From NCBI RefSeq assembly GCF_048569485.1, contig NC_134353.1, positions 68,003,230-68,067,229 on the forward strand: 64,000 bases of DNA, written 5' to 3'. This document shows positions 35,697-46,170 of this stretch, in pieces. The DNA is from Anomaloglossus baeobatrachus. Taxonomy: Eukaryota; Chordata; Amphibia; Anura; Aromobatidae. The translations under genes were made by a program, and so were the position numbers. The first letter of the stretch is position 1. Every line of letters begins with the position of its first letter. Below the pieces are notes generated by a model, which was given only the letters and a program-made list of their open reading frames with translations, was not told the DNA's origin and made no database searches.

Positions 35697-36853
35697 TGGT
35701 ATAACACAAAATCTGAAGAGTCACATATTTATACACAACAGGACTTAGAATAGTGCAGTAAAAAAAAAAAAAAAAAAAAAAGAACAAGTTATATGAAACA
35801 GAACTATCTCTATGGCAGGGGGGCAAACTGTTGTGGGGCCATAAATACTGCTGCAGTTCAGTGTGAAAGTTTTATTGTCTTTTGATACAAGTAAAATATA
35901 TCTTTGTACCGTGTTAGCCAGTAGAGATAAAAAAATTTGTTTAAAAGAACAGAGAGTCCTCAGTGGTTGATACCTTTTAATGTTCCATAAAGATGCGGTA
36001 CATTCTGGTATCCTCCATTTTGATACAAGTAAAATATATCTTTGTACCGTGTTAGCCAGTAGAGATAAAAAAATTGTTTAAAAGAACAGAGAGTCCTCAG
36101 TGGTTGATACCTTTTAAAAGGTATCAACCACTGAGGACTCTCTGTTCTTTTAAACAATTTTTTTATTGTCTTTTGATAAGGGTCTGGTCCAGGGCTGGGA
36201 CACGCTCGGATGGTCAGAGGAGCACATCTTTTAACTGATGTAAAAAGACATGAATCCATGAGACACATTCATTCCTTCTCTGAATGTGTCAAAGGTCATC
36301 ATAAGTTTGTACTCCCATAGTCTCCTATCTCTCTGGGACTTGAAGTTTCCTTTCAATACCAGCAATTATACACAACAGGACTTAGAATAGTGCAGTAAAA
36401 AAAAAAAAAAAAAAGAACAAGTTATATGAAACAGAACTATCTCTATGGCAGGGGGCAAACTGTTGTGGGGCCATAAAATTGCTGGTATTGAAAGGAAACT
36501 TCAAGTCCCAGAGAGATAGGAGACTATGGGAGTACAAACTTATGATGACCTTTGACACATTCAGAGAAGGAATGAATGTGTCTCATGGATTCATGTCTTT
36601 TTACATCAGTTAAAAGATGTGCTCCTCTGACCATCCGAGCGTGTCCCAGCCCTGGACCAGACCCTTATCAAAAGACAATAAAACTTTCACACTGAACTGC
36701 AGCAGTATTTATGGCCCCACAACAGTTTGCCCCCTGCCATAGAGATAGTTCTGTTTCATATAACTTGTTCTTTTTTTTTTTTTTTTTTTTACTGCACTAT
36801 TCTAAGTCCTGTTGTGTATAAATATGTGACTCTTCAGATTTTGTGTTATACCA

Positions 36854-36892
36854 TGCCTGATGAAGAGACCTGAGTAGTCTCGAAAGCTTGCA
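36854..36892 (+). ncRNA. Hammerhead ribozyme motif, plus strand
   Basis: Identical in sequence to the minus-strand motif at 35658-35696, here on the plus strand at the far end of the same insertion. Predicted cut is after the T that follows AGCT. Confidence 0.75.
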
Positions 36893-36979
36893 ATTATTAC
36901 CATCTTTTCAGTTAGCCATTAAAAGGTATCAACCACTGAGGACTCTCTGTTCTTTTAAACAATTTTTTTGCATTTCATA

Positions 36980-38660
36980 GAAAGATTAAATCTTTTATCC
37001 ATGACGTCTGTGACGATAACAACCAGCAGCAGCGGGGGAAAGTCACTTAAATTATTCTGTGCTGTAATTTAGCTGCTTCTGTCAGGCTTGTCATGATGCT
37101 GTCGCTAAAAACTCAATAGTATCTGAAAATAAAGATATTTTTATATACCATAAACATGGTCTTTCGGGGAGTGACATAAGACATGGAGTTAAGGTACTGG
37201 AGACAGGTCACCCTCTGGAGACACCTAGAAGATTGCAAGCTACATTTACCGGCTTTTCCATACCAATACAGCGTATTATGGTCATGACAATCGTAGTAAT
37301 TGTAATGCAAGTCATGGACAATGCCATAGAGTTCCAGCATTATGTACTATTGGGACCTCAGGGGGTCTCCCTCAGGGTCTCTGAGGAGGATTCCAAATCA
37401 GAACTGCGCAGATGAATCAGGAGAAATGACCACACAGAGACGTGTCTCTAGCCGGGAGAAGCTCAATGCTCTTCTGACCCTTGTATTCAAAACATAGCAT
37501 ATATATATACAGCTTATTCAGTACATCCACGTTATCTATTAACCAACCAGCTAGCCTGGGCATAGTTCATTCCTTGTTTAAACAGTCTTAGCAACATTCA
37601 TTAGCAAAACATTCAAGTGTGTTTTAGACATAGATGAGAGTCTATGAATAGAACAATGTCAGTTACTTATTTGAAACTACAAATAAGCATTCTTCTATGA
37701 ATAGAAGAATGTTAGTTACCTATCTGAAACCACAGATAAGTATCTTTTCTATTCATGAATGTCAGTTACTTATTCATGAACTAAAACTTAATCTACTTGG
37801 CCCTAAGCATAATTTGTTTTGGTTATACATTCCGTTAATATTTCAATTAGGTATATGTGGAGAAGCAATACATAAAACATTCAAAGGACAGATTATTTTA
37901 TTATTATACTGGACAAACGATTCATAGCCTAGGCCTTCACAGTACTTTTATGTCTTTAGACTCAAGCTCCTTTGCAACATTTAGCCTAGCATTAGTTAGT
38001 ATAAAATTATGGTAGTGGTGAGAAGCGAGGTACCAGAAAGTAACATTGGTACTGCTAGCTGATCACTGTCCTAAGATATCCCATGACTCCTGGGCCTTGG
38101 ATGGGTTTGGAGCATTCCCAAACAGGGAACCGGATTGGATGATCTCCTGTCATTGGGTGCATAAATGATTATTTTTTATATCTGCTACCATACAGTACCA
38201 ACGACTGCCATTTTTTCTGGTTTGTATTAAGGGGTCCCATACACAGGCTCCTCTGGGGTGTCTTTAGGCTGCTCTGCATTATTACCCTAATAGTGACGCC
38301 CCCTTGGAAAGGCCATAAAAATTATCACTAAGTAAAAAGGCCCATATCTCTGGAATCGCATGATGGATTAAAAAAAATAAAATAAAATTGGAAAACTCCA
38401 GGGAACAGTGGGTATAAAATATAACCAAAAACTAATCAGTTTTCACCTGTTGACTGCTCCTATTTGTGTCTCTGAAAATATTTGCAGCTATGCAGTATCT
38501 GGTTCCTATTATGCTTAAGGTTTCTGCTTGTAAAACTAAATTTGTGAAGACCATATGGACATTTTCACTTTCCGTTATTAAAAACCAAAGGGGTTTTCCA
38601 GGTTTAGAAAAACTGTTTTCTTCCAGAAATGTTCCATACTTGTTCATGGGTTACTGTTAG
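36980..38660 (+). other. Intergenic, no gene seen
   Basis: Only a short local duplication (TTAGTTACCTATCTGAAACC-type blocks, 37640-37770) stands out. Confidence 0.55.
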
Positions 38661-38860
38661 TGATGAGTGAGCATGCTCGGCACTGGTCAATACTCCATCG
38701 AGCATCAGTGTGTTCGGCCCACTCGTTACTCAGCCAAGTATTGTGAGTTCTCCAGTTCCCGCCCTGCATGTTTCGCGGCTGTTAGACAACCAATCAACAT
38801 GTGGGGATTGCCATACACCGTAATGCCAAGACCACCACCTCTTCTTCATAGTTAGTGCTG
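38661..38860. mobile_element. GATGAG-type MITE fragment
   Basis: Starts AGTGATGAGTGAGCATGCTC, the same end type as the element at 39300-40765. Only one end is clear. Confidence 0.4.
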
Positions 38861-38904
38861 TATCTCCAACTGGTCTCCCAGAATTAACATTTGTGGGGAC
38901 TAGT

Positions 38905-39305
38905 TATGATGAGTGAACCCAAAGTTTGGTTCCCAAAGATTTCGGGTTCAGAGTTCGGCTGATTTATGTATGAACACCACTCGCCTGAGCATCACTCTGC
39001 TTGGGTACTCTCGGTGCTCGGCTCAGTGGGAGCAGCATGCAGTGTTTCATCGGCTCACACTGGGGGATAACAACAGCGTGATCGGATGTAGTGTGCACCC
39101 CCCCAAAACAAAAATGGAAAACCGCTCCCCTCTTTGCCTCCGGAAGTGATGTTTATAGCTGGCTGCATGTGGGCGGAAACCCGAACTGCTCAATTAGTGA
39201 CTTCCATTGGGGTTCAGGTCAAGTCCGGGTCCCAAATCAAACTTAATTTAAAGTTCGGCTGACCCCACCAAACCGAATTTCCACAAGTCTGCTCATCTCT
39301 AGTGA
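38905..39305. mobile_element. hAT-like MITE, second copy
   Basis: Same family and order as 30447-30866: TGATGAGTGAACCCAAAG at the left, GTGATCGGATGTAGTGTGCA in the middle and CTGCTCATCTCTAG at the right. About 400 bp, no coding capacity. Confidence 0.75.
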
Positions 39306-40765
39306 TGAGCGAGGACTACCATGCTCGGGTGCTCGGTACTTGAAACGAGCAGGTTGAACGCTCTGACGGGCTCGACTTGAGTATCAAGTATCATGGAAGT
39401 CAATGGTAAACTCAAGCATTGTTCCGGAAGATCTTCTGGAAAAATGTTCCGAGTTACCAACGACTTCCATTATACTAGGGTACTCATGTCGAGCCCGTCA
39501 GAGCGTCCAACCTGCTCATTTCAAGTACCGAGCTCCTGAGAATGTTAGTGCTCGTGTCGCGGGTGGAGGGGTTGGGAACGCCGCTCGCCTGGAACCGGTA
39601 GCGCTCGGGTCCGGTGCTTCTGCTCCTCGGTGGCTCGAGCACGGGGCCGGACCCGGGGGCTCGAGCAGCGCCTCCTCGCCCACGAGTGAAAAGGGGGAGG
39701 TTTGTGGTTGGATGTTTAGGGATGTCGGTCGTGACGCCACCCACGGGTTGTGGTGATGGTGGGCACCACCGCTGCTGGTGACAGGGTATCCCGGGAGCGA
39801 TGGCAGAGAGCAGCTGAGGTGTTGACCCCTCCGTGGGTAGGGGCTGTTGGTCCCGGGGCCTCGGTTGGGGAATAGGGAGGAGATATAGGTGCAGGTGCCG
39901 AGGCGGGGAGGCAGCGTGGGCACGGGTGCAACATTGCGGTGCAGCGCGGTGCCGGATGGCACTGTTGTACTCACTCAGACACAGAAGGACAGAGTCTCTG
40001 GTAAACCAAATGGCTGGATGGACGGGGCCCACAGCCGGCTGCGGTGTTCTCACTCTCCCCGGACGGGTTGATGGTGGCTGTCATTTTCCTGCACCTGTGT
40101 AAGTGTGTTTGACTCCTATGGCTTCCCATGGGTAGTCCGCTCCCCGGTGTGTACATGTCGGGAGAGCCCGTTTTGCCCGCAGGTCCTGGCCCTTGGATCT
40201 CTGGCCCTTGGCGGTGGCACTTATCCGGACGGGTTGGGCTGTTGCCTTCTGACGGGACTTAGGTGGGAATGAAGCCCTGAGGTCTAGACCGCAATCAGAG
40301 AATTTGACCTTTTCGGCGGCTCCTAGCCTAGTCTGGGTCTGAGTACCCTGCCTTGGTGCTTGGCTTCAATCTGCTCCCCGGTTCGGTACCGGTGGGCCAC
40401 CGCCCGACCCCGGTCCTACGGTTCCGCTGACCTACACCACCTCCTGCAGACGGCCACCACCGTCTGCCGACCTTGCTGATCGTGCTTGGGCTCCAACCCA
40501 GACACCGACAGTCTTTTACTCCTCTCACTTCCACTGTCTACTACAATCTACTGTCCTTTTCCCGCCTACAGGCCTGTGAACTCATCGGTGGGTGGGGTCA
40601 ACCACCTGACTCCGCCCCACCTGGTGTGGACATCAAGCCTGGAGGGTGGCAACAAGGATTTTTGGTTGACTGGTGTCACCTACCCAGCGGAAGGGGTGGG
40701 GGGGGTGATGTTAGTGTACTGTGACCCCTGGGGGTCCAGGGCATCACACTCGCTCATCACTAATG
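39300..40765. mobile_element. GATGAGCGAG MITE carrying a nested LTR
   Basis: Outer ends AGTGATGAGCGAG and CTCGCTCATCACTA are inverted repeats. Near the left, TCGGTACTTGAAACGAGCAG and a partner around 39515 form an internal fold. The solo-LTR-like element at 39555-40748 sits inside. Confidence 0.65.
39555..40748 (+). mobile_element. Solo-LTR-like element (fossil)
   Basis: TGTCGCGGGTGGAGG at the start and GGGCATCACA at the end, with CTCG duplicated on both sides (39551-39554, 40749-40752). About 1.2 kb, no frame of note. Shares blocks such as CGTGACGCCACCC and AAAAGGGG with 57245-58196 and 58201-59433. TG...CA ends and a 4-bp duplication suggest an LTR left after recombination. Family not named. 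Confidence 0.6.
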
Positions 40766-41476
40766 GGGACATAACGTTGATCCCAAGAGACCAGCAGGGT
40801 AACATAGCACTATTCCTGTTCCAAGAGTTGAGTATCTATTTTCTTTTTTACCTCATTGGTCCTTATAATAAGAGAACCCATATGTGACTGCAATCTCTGC
40901 ACCCCCTGTAGCTATGCTGTTCAGTAAGGGAAGCTCTGTGGTGACAACAGGATCACTTGAGCCGTAATGTTTGCATGACAGAGCCCCTTAGAAATGAGCG
41001 TCTCTGTGTACGAAGTTCACCTGCGATCTGTTCTGAGTCTGCAATTATCTGGAGCAGAGTTTATTGGAATAATGGAAAATGTGAGGCAGCTGCGTGCTGT
41101 TTTGTATGAGAGCGATGACAGTAATGGGGCTGATGACGCTATTGTTGAACGATAATGAGTATAAAAATATTTGGGAGGAGGAACACGATCAATCTTCCTG
41201 AAAATCCTATTCAGATTCCTCACAATACCAGAATGTTTCACATCATTCGCTGCTGCATTCCCGATATAGAGAGACGACAGCATTATCTATCCAGCATTGT
41301 ACATTACATTAGCATTGTAAGACCTGAAGCACGCTCATGGAATAACTGATACCACGAGCCGACCATCTGCTACAGATACTCCGACATGTTCCTTGTGGTC
41401 CTCCTAGGACCCTGATATAAAGCATCCAGGGGAGACCCAACCGGTGTCTTTCCTGCATTTCCATACACAGATTGCC
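40766..41476 (+). other. Intergenic, no gene seen
   Basis: Nothing recognisable. Confidence 0.5.
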
Positions 41477-42125
41477 TGAAAGGGAACCTGTCAGGTCCCA
41501 TATGCGCTCTAACCTACAAGCAGGGTTATGTGTGGCCTAGTTACCCCCTTCCTACCCATCCCTGTGTTGTAATATTGTGTAAAATGAATTTATAACTTAC
41601 ATGTTCCGTATGTAGAAGAGCAGAGGGACTAGTCCACAGGGCGTCACTTCGCCCCGTTTAGTTTTCCCTCTTTCCATGGTATCACGCCCCTGTGGGCGTA
41701 ATACCATGGATTTACATGAGTGACGTCACTGTCAGCTCCTGGAATCCCGTGCATGCACGTTTCTCATTCGCGCAGCCGTCTTAGCCGGGTGTTTACTTTT
41801 TCGGCTTTAGACGTGCACTGCGCATGGTCGGAGGTGCAGGAGTCTTCAGATCATGCGCAATGCGCTTGTGAAGTCGACTAGCGTACACCCGGCTCAGAAG
41901 CCCGCACGCGCGGGATTCTCGGAGCTGACAGTGATGTCGCTCATGTAAATCCATGGTATCACGCCCACAGGGGCACGATACCACAGATAGAGGGCAAGCT
42001 AGATGGGGTGGAGCAACGCCCTGGGGACTAGACCCTCTGCTCATTTACATATGGAACATGTAAGTTATAAAAAATTTTTATAAATTTATTTTACACAGTA
42101 GTACAACTCAGGGATGGGAAGGAAG
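41477..42125. mobile_element. Foldback MITE, AAAGGGAACCTGTCA family
   Basis: Starts CTGAAAGGGAACCTGTCAGG. Long arms pair around a centre near 41800-41850: TTATAACTTACATGTTCC with GGAACATGTAAGTTATAA, and CCATGGTATCACGCCC occurs in both directions. No coding capacity. Confidence 0.75.
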
Positions 42126-42389
42126 GGGTTTTCCATCCAGTGGCAGGGAAGGTTTTAAATGGTGTCATCATAGGCCATACAATGCTCATGGGGTGAGCAA
42201 GGGGTTAGTGGATCCACTGGACCAAAGGCACCGATCACTGGCTTGTAGGAGCGAACTAGAATGGCTACCAAGACTTCGCTAAAGCTACAGGACACGGCGA
42301 TAGTCACACATGCTGGTAGGTGGTTGACAGAGGCTAGCCCCAGGGGATTAATGGTACCTCAGCAGCTGGCACCACGGACACAAACAGTC

Positions 42390-42690
42390 TCTGATTGTAG
42401 AAGCAGCAGCAGTGACTCTCGTAGGAGCAAGCCGATGTGAATAACTGCAGCAGAGAATTTCGTAGGAGCAGCCGGTGTGGATAGTTGCAGCAGCGGATCT
42501 CGTGGGAGCAGCCGGTAGGGATAGTTGCGGCAGCAGCAGTGGATATTGTAGGAGAGGCCGGTGTGGATAGTTGCAACAGGAGCAGCAAATATCGTATTAG
42601 CAGCTGGTGTAGATTGTTTCGGAAGCAGCAGTGGATCGCTGAGGAGCAGCCAGTGTGGATAGTTGCGGCAGCAGCAGCGAACTTGACATG
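42390..42690 (+). repeat. Degenerate GCAGCAG-rich tandem array
   Basis: About six imperfect units built on GTAGGAGCAGCCGGTGTGG and ATAGTTGCAGCAG, with unit length varying between about 40 and 57 bp. Confidence 0.75.
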
Positions 42691-42699
42691 CACTGAAAC

Positions 42700-43520
42700 A
42701 TCAACTACAAACAGCACAGTAACTGCAGCAGCTGCACAAAGTGACCTGAGAACTAGCAACGTATAAAACACGTTGCCCAGGCACCTCCCTAAAGGAGAGT
42801 GTGCCTTAAGTGCCTGATGCCTCTTGGCAATAGGCTGAGAGGTGCTTCCGGGTCAGGGCATACTGAGCACTTCCAGGAGGCCTGTGCAGCGTGCACAGGA
42901 CCAGGGAGATAGCAGGGACCAGGGATGGAGCAGTCACCGCGGGGCAGCCGGTAAGGTGAGAGTGCCGGCGTCCCTGCCGGGGGATGGGAGCAGGGTAGTA
43001 CGGGGATGTCGGCACATGCATTACAGATGGCTCAAGTCCAACATAGAGGGAGTTATTCTTGTAAGGAGGCTCTCCTTTCAGCATCATCGAGGAGGACTCG
43101 AAAGAAGCCTCCCATGATGTCCACAAATATTGCGCAAAATAGTTTTTTCATACATCAAACGGTTAATCAACACAGTTGTCTTCCAGTATTATTTATACCA
43201 ACTGGTATCTTGAACACCCTCTGGTATTTATACCAGTACAGATGGTGGGCGACAAGCAGTGAAGCTTTCTGTGATGCAGTATCATTAGGATAACGTGGGC
43301 TTTACATAGGAGAAGAGGGATGTTCATTTTCATATAGAAATTTAAATGAAAAGTTAGAATTTATTTCTTATTTTTTATTTTTTTTTTTTTGCTATTCCAC
43401 AGTGGCATACAAAGATTGGAGACCGCCATTGCATGAGTCTCTGGCTGCAGTAGGGCTCACAATCTAATGTCCCTCTTAAACCAGGAAAACAATTAATCTA
43501 TTAGTATTTTTGGGGACTGA
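42700..43520 (+). other. Intergenic, no gene seen
   Basis: Nothing recognisable. Confidence 0.5.
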
Positions 43521-43526
43521 TAGCCC

Positions 43527-43700
43527 TGAAAGGGAACCTGTCAGCAAACATGGGAAGCATGAATCAGAAACTCCTCTGTTACGGCAGCCGTTTACGGTTT
43601 CCTTTGAATTGCTGAGGTGGTATAGAGAGGAGAAGCATTAAAAAGCTGGTCGGGGACATGTGTCTCGGATGACTAGTCCAACACTGCTCTCTGTCGTCTT
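43527..43700 (+). mobile_element. AAAGGGAACCTGTCA family fragment
   Basis: CTGAAAGGGAACCTGTCAGC marks one end. No partner end was found before the Tc1 element. Confidence 0.45.
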
Positions 43701-43987
43701 TTTTCAGCCTTGCTCCCATAGACTGATCAGTCACTTCCTACACATATACACTACTCATAAAAGGTTTGGGAAATTTGCCTTTTGGGTGACATTTATGTAA
43801 AACATAAAAGGTTCCCGCTACAGTGATATTTTATCATGAAAGTAGGGCATTTAATTAGAAGTATGCAATGGTGATTTTTTTCATCCTCAAACCATTTCTA
43901 GAAACAAAAACCAACAACAGTGGGGTGCACACACCCCTCCCAAAATGTCAGTGCCTCAATAACTTGTCATGTGGCTTTGAACATCAA

Positions 43988-44401
43988 TTACAGCTGACAA
44001 CGACGCCTCCTGCTGGTCACTAGTGGAGCTATTGTCTGTGGAGGCGGCATCCCACTTATCTTGAAGGGCGGCCCTCGGGTCATTGAGGTTCTGGGGTACA
44101 GAGTTATGGCCTCTACACGGCAACCCAGCTGATTCCATATGTTTTCTATGGGATTCAGGTTTGGGGAAAGTGTAGGCCACTTCATCTGAGGTCCCCCAGT
44201 CTCCAGCAGCCGTTCCCTAATAATGCGACCTCGATGAGCTGGAGCATTGTCGTCCATGAAGATGAGATTAGGCTGGTGTTGTTCATGCAGAGACACAATG
44301 ACTGGACTAATAATGTTATTCCAGTAGTAGGAGCTGTCATTTTTTTTGCCATTCACACAGTGTTGGGCCGTTCTGTATTGACTAGACACACCGTCCCCCA
44401 C
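43988..44401 (-). pseudogene. Tc1 transposase catalytic fragment
   Basis: 138 codons on the minus strand carry the second Asp (MDDNAPAH) and the NPIEN Glu of the DDE triad. The upstream first Asp is not in this frame. Confidence 0.88.
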
Positions 44402-44711
44402 AACACCACCACCACCAATGGCTCGCTTGGTGACAGCAGCGGCTGATGCATAGCACTTTCCTTGACGTCTCCAACATTGTTGGCGGCCATCAATTAAGCT
44501 CAGTGTGAATCAACTTTCAACAGTGAACTGAGGCCCTCTGATCCTTGTTCAGTGTGGATGACGCCTGTGTCTGGTGGTGTGGTCAGGTACCTTGCAGGTT
44601 GTCTAGCCCACAGACCAAGCTGATGTAAAGAATTTGGAATGGTTTGAGGTGACAGTTGGGTGCCTCTCACCTCCCTTAAATGTGTCTGGTCACAGTTTAG
44701 ACACCCCATAC

Positions 44712-44757
44712 TTTGCACTGACGAGGGGCAAGCACCCCGAAACACTGTGTCTGCAAA
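44712..44757 (+). ncRNA. Hammerhead ribozyme, canonical
   Basis: Stem I TTTGCA pairs fully with TGCAAA. Core CTGACGA. Stem II GGGG pairs with CCCC around CAAGCA. GAA follows, then stem III ACA-CTG-TGT and the cleavage base C at 44751. Every conserved base of the hammerhead is present (the variable seventh core position is C). Type I layout, open at stem I. Confidence 0.9.
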
Positions 44758-45035
44758 TTGGGATTCTGATCTGGCATATATATCCTAAGTTATATTGAAA
44801 GGATTGTTAAAAATCCACATTTAACTTTTAGGATCGCTACTTCCAATAGGTGGCGCTGCGCTAGAGTTTGTCTCCTGTCCTGGAGAGAAAATTTGAATAT
44901 TTTGCAGAGGGACATGGCAGCTATAAGTCCCCTTACTAGCATCCAGTCAGACTGGCTTCTAAAGTCTCCATAAGGAGAATAGTGTTCCCCCGTGGTCCCA
45001 CAAAGCTTCTCATAGCCAGATCAGACACGCCATAC

Positions 45036-45081
45036 TTTGCACTGACGAGGGGCAAGCACCCGGAAACACCGTGTCTGCAAA
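45036..45081 (+). ncRNA. Hammerhead ribozyme, second tandem copy
   Basis: Same fold as the copy 324 bp upstream, with the cut expected after C at 45075. One change alters the closing base pair of stem II next to the core (G-C to G-G), which should weaken it. Stem III loop differs by one base. Confidence 0.82.
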
Positions 45082-45707
45082 TTGGGATTCTGATCTGGCA
45101 TATATATCCTAAGTTATATTGAAAGGATTGTTAAAAATCCACATTTAACTTTTAGGATCGCTACTTCCAATAGGTGGCGCTGCGCTAGAGTTTGTCTCCT
45201 GTCCTGGAGAGAAAATCTGGTCCCAAAGAGAATTGTTCACAATGGAGCAGTCATTAGTGTGGGATGTGACCAAGAAGGCATTCACTTCTCTGCCTTTCTG
45301 TGTCTCTGCCAGTCTCTCTCTGTCTCTATACAACCTGCTGATGACACTCTAAGTTCAGTGACCACTTCCGTCTGAGAACATCCTGCTAGAAGCCTTGCAA
45401 TGGCACGATACTGCAGATCAATTGTTAGGTGTCGCCTGAGTTTCATAATGTCAAAATGTGAACAGCGTGATGAGGAGGACTGCTTAATACCAATTCTAAT
45501 TGAGCCCTGAAATGTATTGGGCGATTACCTGTTGTGAATTTTGCCATTAAGCTCCTTGTTAGAGAACAGCAAGTTGTGCAAAAAGAACTGAGACATTGAA
45601 CAGTTGGACAAGTGCATCCAAAAAATTAGAGAAGGTCACATTAAGTTGGCCAATTTGTGTGGGCCCGAAAGCCAACGACAAGGCGTGCCTCTCTTTGTAG
45701 AGACCCT

Positions 45708-46170
45708 ATCTGGGTTAAAAAAATCTACAATTAATGGGCAGGTAGGATCCGGCTAAATGAAAACGCTCTGACTGAAGGGCGGAGTGCTCAGTCACAAAGG
45801 AATGGAATACTAATATAAGATTAAGAGTTCCAGGAGCTGGTGGAGACGCCGGCTTGTGGAAATCATGTTATAACGCACACAGGGGCGTGATAACTGGGAA
45901 AAAGGACCGACTAGTCTCATTTTTCCAATAGCAGTAATGCAGTGACAAAATTCCTTTATTCAATTTTTACATATTTTAGCTTTTCTGCTGTAGATATTTT
46001 TGGAACTTTGTTAAATTTTCGGCGTGCACCTGTTCACACTTTGTGGATGTGCTTGGTCAGTCTTTTTATATTAGTATTCCATTCCTTTCTGACTGAGCAC
46101 TCCGCCCTTCAGCTAGAGCAGTTTAATTTAGCTGGATCCCACCTGCCCATTACTTGTAGGTTTTTTAACC
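45708..46170. repeat. Inverted repeat, arms about 115 bp
   Basis: 45708-45820 pairs with 46065-46170: CAGGTAGGATCCGGCTAAAT with ATTTAGCTGGATCCCACCTG, and GAAGGGCGGAGTGCTCAGTC with GACTGAGCACTCCGCCCTTC. Probably a foldback element. Confidence 0.75.

Larger units (their letters stand above)
35539..36963. mobile_element. Penelope-like hammerhead element, complex palindrome
   Basis: Flanked by the same 16-bp sequence TTTTTTGCATTTCATA at 35523-35538 and 36964-36979, so it arrived as one insertion. Inside, a minus-oriented unit (35539-35880) is followed by two short direct repeats of its 5' part (from about 35886 and 36021). A head-to-head turn at about 36117 leads to a longer inverted copy running to 36963. 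A second fold centres near 36360-36480. Hammerhead motifs lie at 35658-35696 (minus) and 36854-36892 (plus). No RT frame is present. The family name is inferred from the ribozyme and pLTR-like layout. Confidence 0.65.
44692..45215 (+). mobile_element. Hammerhead tandem retroelement (retrozyme-like)
   Basis: A 324-bp unit repeated 1.6 times: the hammerhead core recurs at 44718 and 45042, and the flanking sequence matches to near identity for about 170 bp. The whole is bounded by TCTGGTC at 44685-44691 and 45216-45222, inside the Tc1 transposase gene. No protein frame. Tandem hammerhead units of a few hundred bp with a target duplication match metazoan retrozymes or Penelope-like pLTR pairs. 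Self-cleavage at both sites would release a 324-nt RNA. Confidence 0.8.
43749..45650 (-). mobile_element. Tc1-like transposon relic, minus strand
   Basis: One end at 43749 reads CACTACTCATAAAAGG, typical of a Tc1 terminus. On the minus strand the catalytic part (44401-43988) encodes FMDDNAPAHRG and LSPNLNPIENIWNQL, followed by TSRRRRCQL. The DNA-binding part lies at 44500-44690 (HLREVRGTQLSPQTIPNSLH, RQPARYL) and continues beyond 45223 (DLQYRAIARLLAGCSQTEV). The DNA-binding region is split by the hammerhead element at 44692-45215. Several frame changes make it inactive, and the outer right end is not clear. Confidence 0.88.

Noticed and set aside
39484-40053. 189-codon minus-strand frame, Pro/Ser-rich
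   Set aside because: It lies wholly inside a GC-rich solo-LTR-like element and has no domain. GC-rich sequence keeps frames open by chance.
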